A DNA stretch of 5,488 bases from Nitrospinota bacterium (GTDB lineage Bacteria; UBA8248; JACPRG01), in the NCBI GenBank assembly GCA_030740135.1, contig JASLXW010000274.1, positions 264-5,751 on the forward strand. Direction: 5' to 3'. Within the stretch, counting starts at the first letter, position 1. Each line of letters opens with the position of its first letter. This document shows positions 5,221 through 5,488 of the stretch, one piece after another. A model generated the notes under the pieces. That model had not been told where the DNA came from, did no database searches, and saw only the letters and a program-made list of their open reading frames with translations. The translations under genes and the position numbers were made by a program.

Positions 5221-5349
5221 ATGAAAAAGCTGTTGTGTAGTTTCCTGGTGGCGGCGGTCGCGGTCCTGTTCGTCGCGGGTCTCGGAGTGAGTGACGCGGG
5301 TTACCACAATAAGGCCAACCCCTGCAATCCTTGCGCGGCCAAGAAGTAG
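5221..5349 (+). CDS. 42-aa secreted peptide with NPCNPC motif
   Basis: The ATG at 5221 opens a 42-codon frame with a textbook Sec signal peptide. It has a basic start (MKK), a hydrophobic core over residues 8-23 and a likely cleavage site after SDA (residue 26). The predicted mature peptide is only 16 residues, GYHNKANPCNPCAAKK, with two Cys in tandem NPC units and a basic tail. It would be exported to the periplasm or outside. Small proteins with repeated NPC(N)PC units followed by AAK occur, to my recollection, in various environmental bacteria and have no established role. The CxxC spacing allows metal binding or a disulfide. Reality as a gene is supported by the good ribosome binding site and by an intrinsic terminator starting 44 nt after the stop. 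Together these make it a self-contained single-gene unit. I cannot assign a function. Cys6 lies within the signal peptide and is not in a lipobox. Confidence 0.75.
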   Translation: MKKLLCSFLVAAVAVLFVAGLGVSDAGYHNKANPCNPCAAKK

Positions 5350-5393
5350 TTATCGGCAATCGGTTGTCGAATTCGGCTGGATTCTGATAAAAA

Positions 5394-5433
5394 GAAGGCC
5401 CGGGAAGGAAAATCCTCCCGGGCCTTCTCTTTT
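5394..5433 (+). terminator. Intrinsic terminator of the small peptide gene
   Basis: A perfect 12-bp GC-rich stem pairs 5394-5405 (GAAGGCCCGGGA) with 5416-5427 (TCCCGGGCCTTC). It is extended by GGA/TCC (5407-5409 with 5413-5415) past a single bulged A, leaving a three-A loop. TCTTTT follows at once. An A-run before the stem gives some bidirectional character. This is the clearest terminator in the window. Confidence 0.9.
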
Positions 5434-5488
5434 CGTCTTCCCTGAGAGGATCGATTGCTGAAAATGCGGCAAACATTCTTTCGCGTCA

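Noticed and set aside
5195..5476. 93-aa minus-strand ORF across the right end
   Set aside because: It is antisense to the signal-peptide gene and reads through the terminator stem, with no recognisable features or ribosome binding site.

Overview
The window is a high-GC bacterial stretch (clearly above 60% G+C over most of its length) with Gram-negative features: a lipobox lipoprotein whose +2 residue is not Asp, and a molybdenum hydroxylase of the xanthine dehydrogenase superfamily. Nothing in it fixes a taxon. The hairpin-rich intergenic repeats and the tiny NPCNPC secreted peptide suggest an environmental proteobacterium-like or related lineage, but that is an impression.

Layout, left to right. 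(1) Bases 1-171 are the last 56 codons of an M24-family metallopeptidase or creatinase-like protein. (2) After 45 nt, a GTG-started gene (217-2526) encodes the complete molybdopterin-binding large subunit of a xanthine dehydrogenase/4-hydroxybenzoyl-CoA reductase-type hydroxylase. It is probably co-transcribed with the M24 gene. No FeS or FAD subunit is visible here. (3) Bases 2527-2872 are non-coding. They hold four stem-loops in a row, a 62-nt degenerate copy of the 3' part of moaB, and a sigma70-like promoter with a perfect -35 box. (4) Bases 2873-4078 encode a 401-aa lipoprotein of unknown function with visibly lower GC. (5) Bases 4079-4289 are a convergent intergenic region with a perfect 18-bp palindrome and a short trace of the same repeat. 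(6) Bases 4290-4826, minus strand, are moaB (molybdopterin adenylyltransferase family), with a strong Shine-Dalgarno and an extended -10 promoter about 100 nt upstream. (7) Bases 4827-5220 are a non-coding divergent region. (8) Bases 5221-5349 encode a 42-aa secreted peptide with an NPCNPC tail, closed by a strong intrinsic terminator.

How it fits together. The large subunit needs a molybdenum cofactor, and MoaB-family proteins act late in making it, so the two are functionally related although they are convergent and 1.8 kb apart. The lipoprotein gene between them differs in composition. It is bracketed by two same-orientation copies of the moaB 3' region, one intact inside moaB and one truncated at 2704-2765. 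This looks like a cassette inserted at the 3' end of moaB, or a repeat element that captured a piece of moaB. That duplication, the compound palindrome joined to it, and the tiny NPCNPC peptide are the parts most worth following up.
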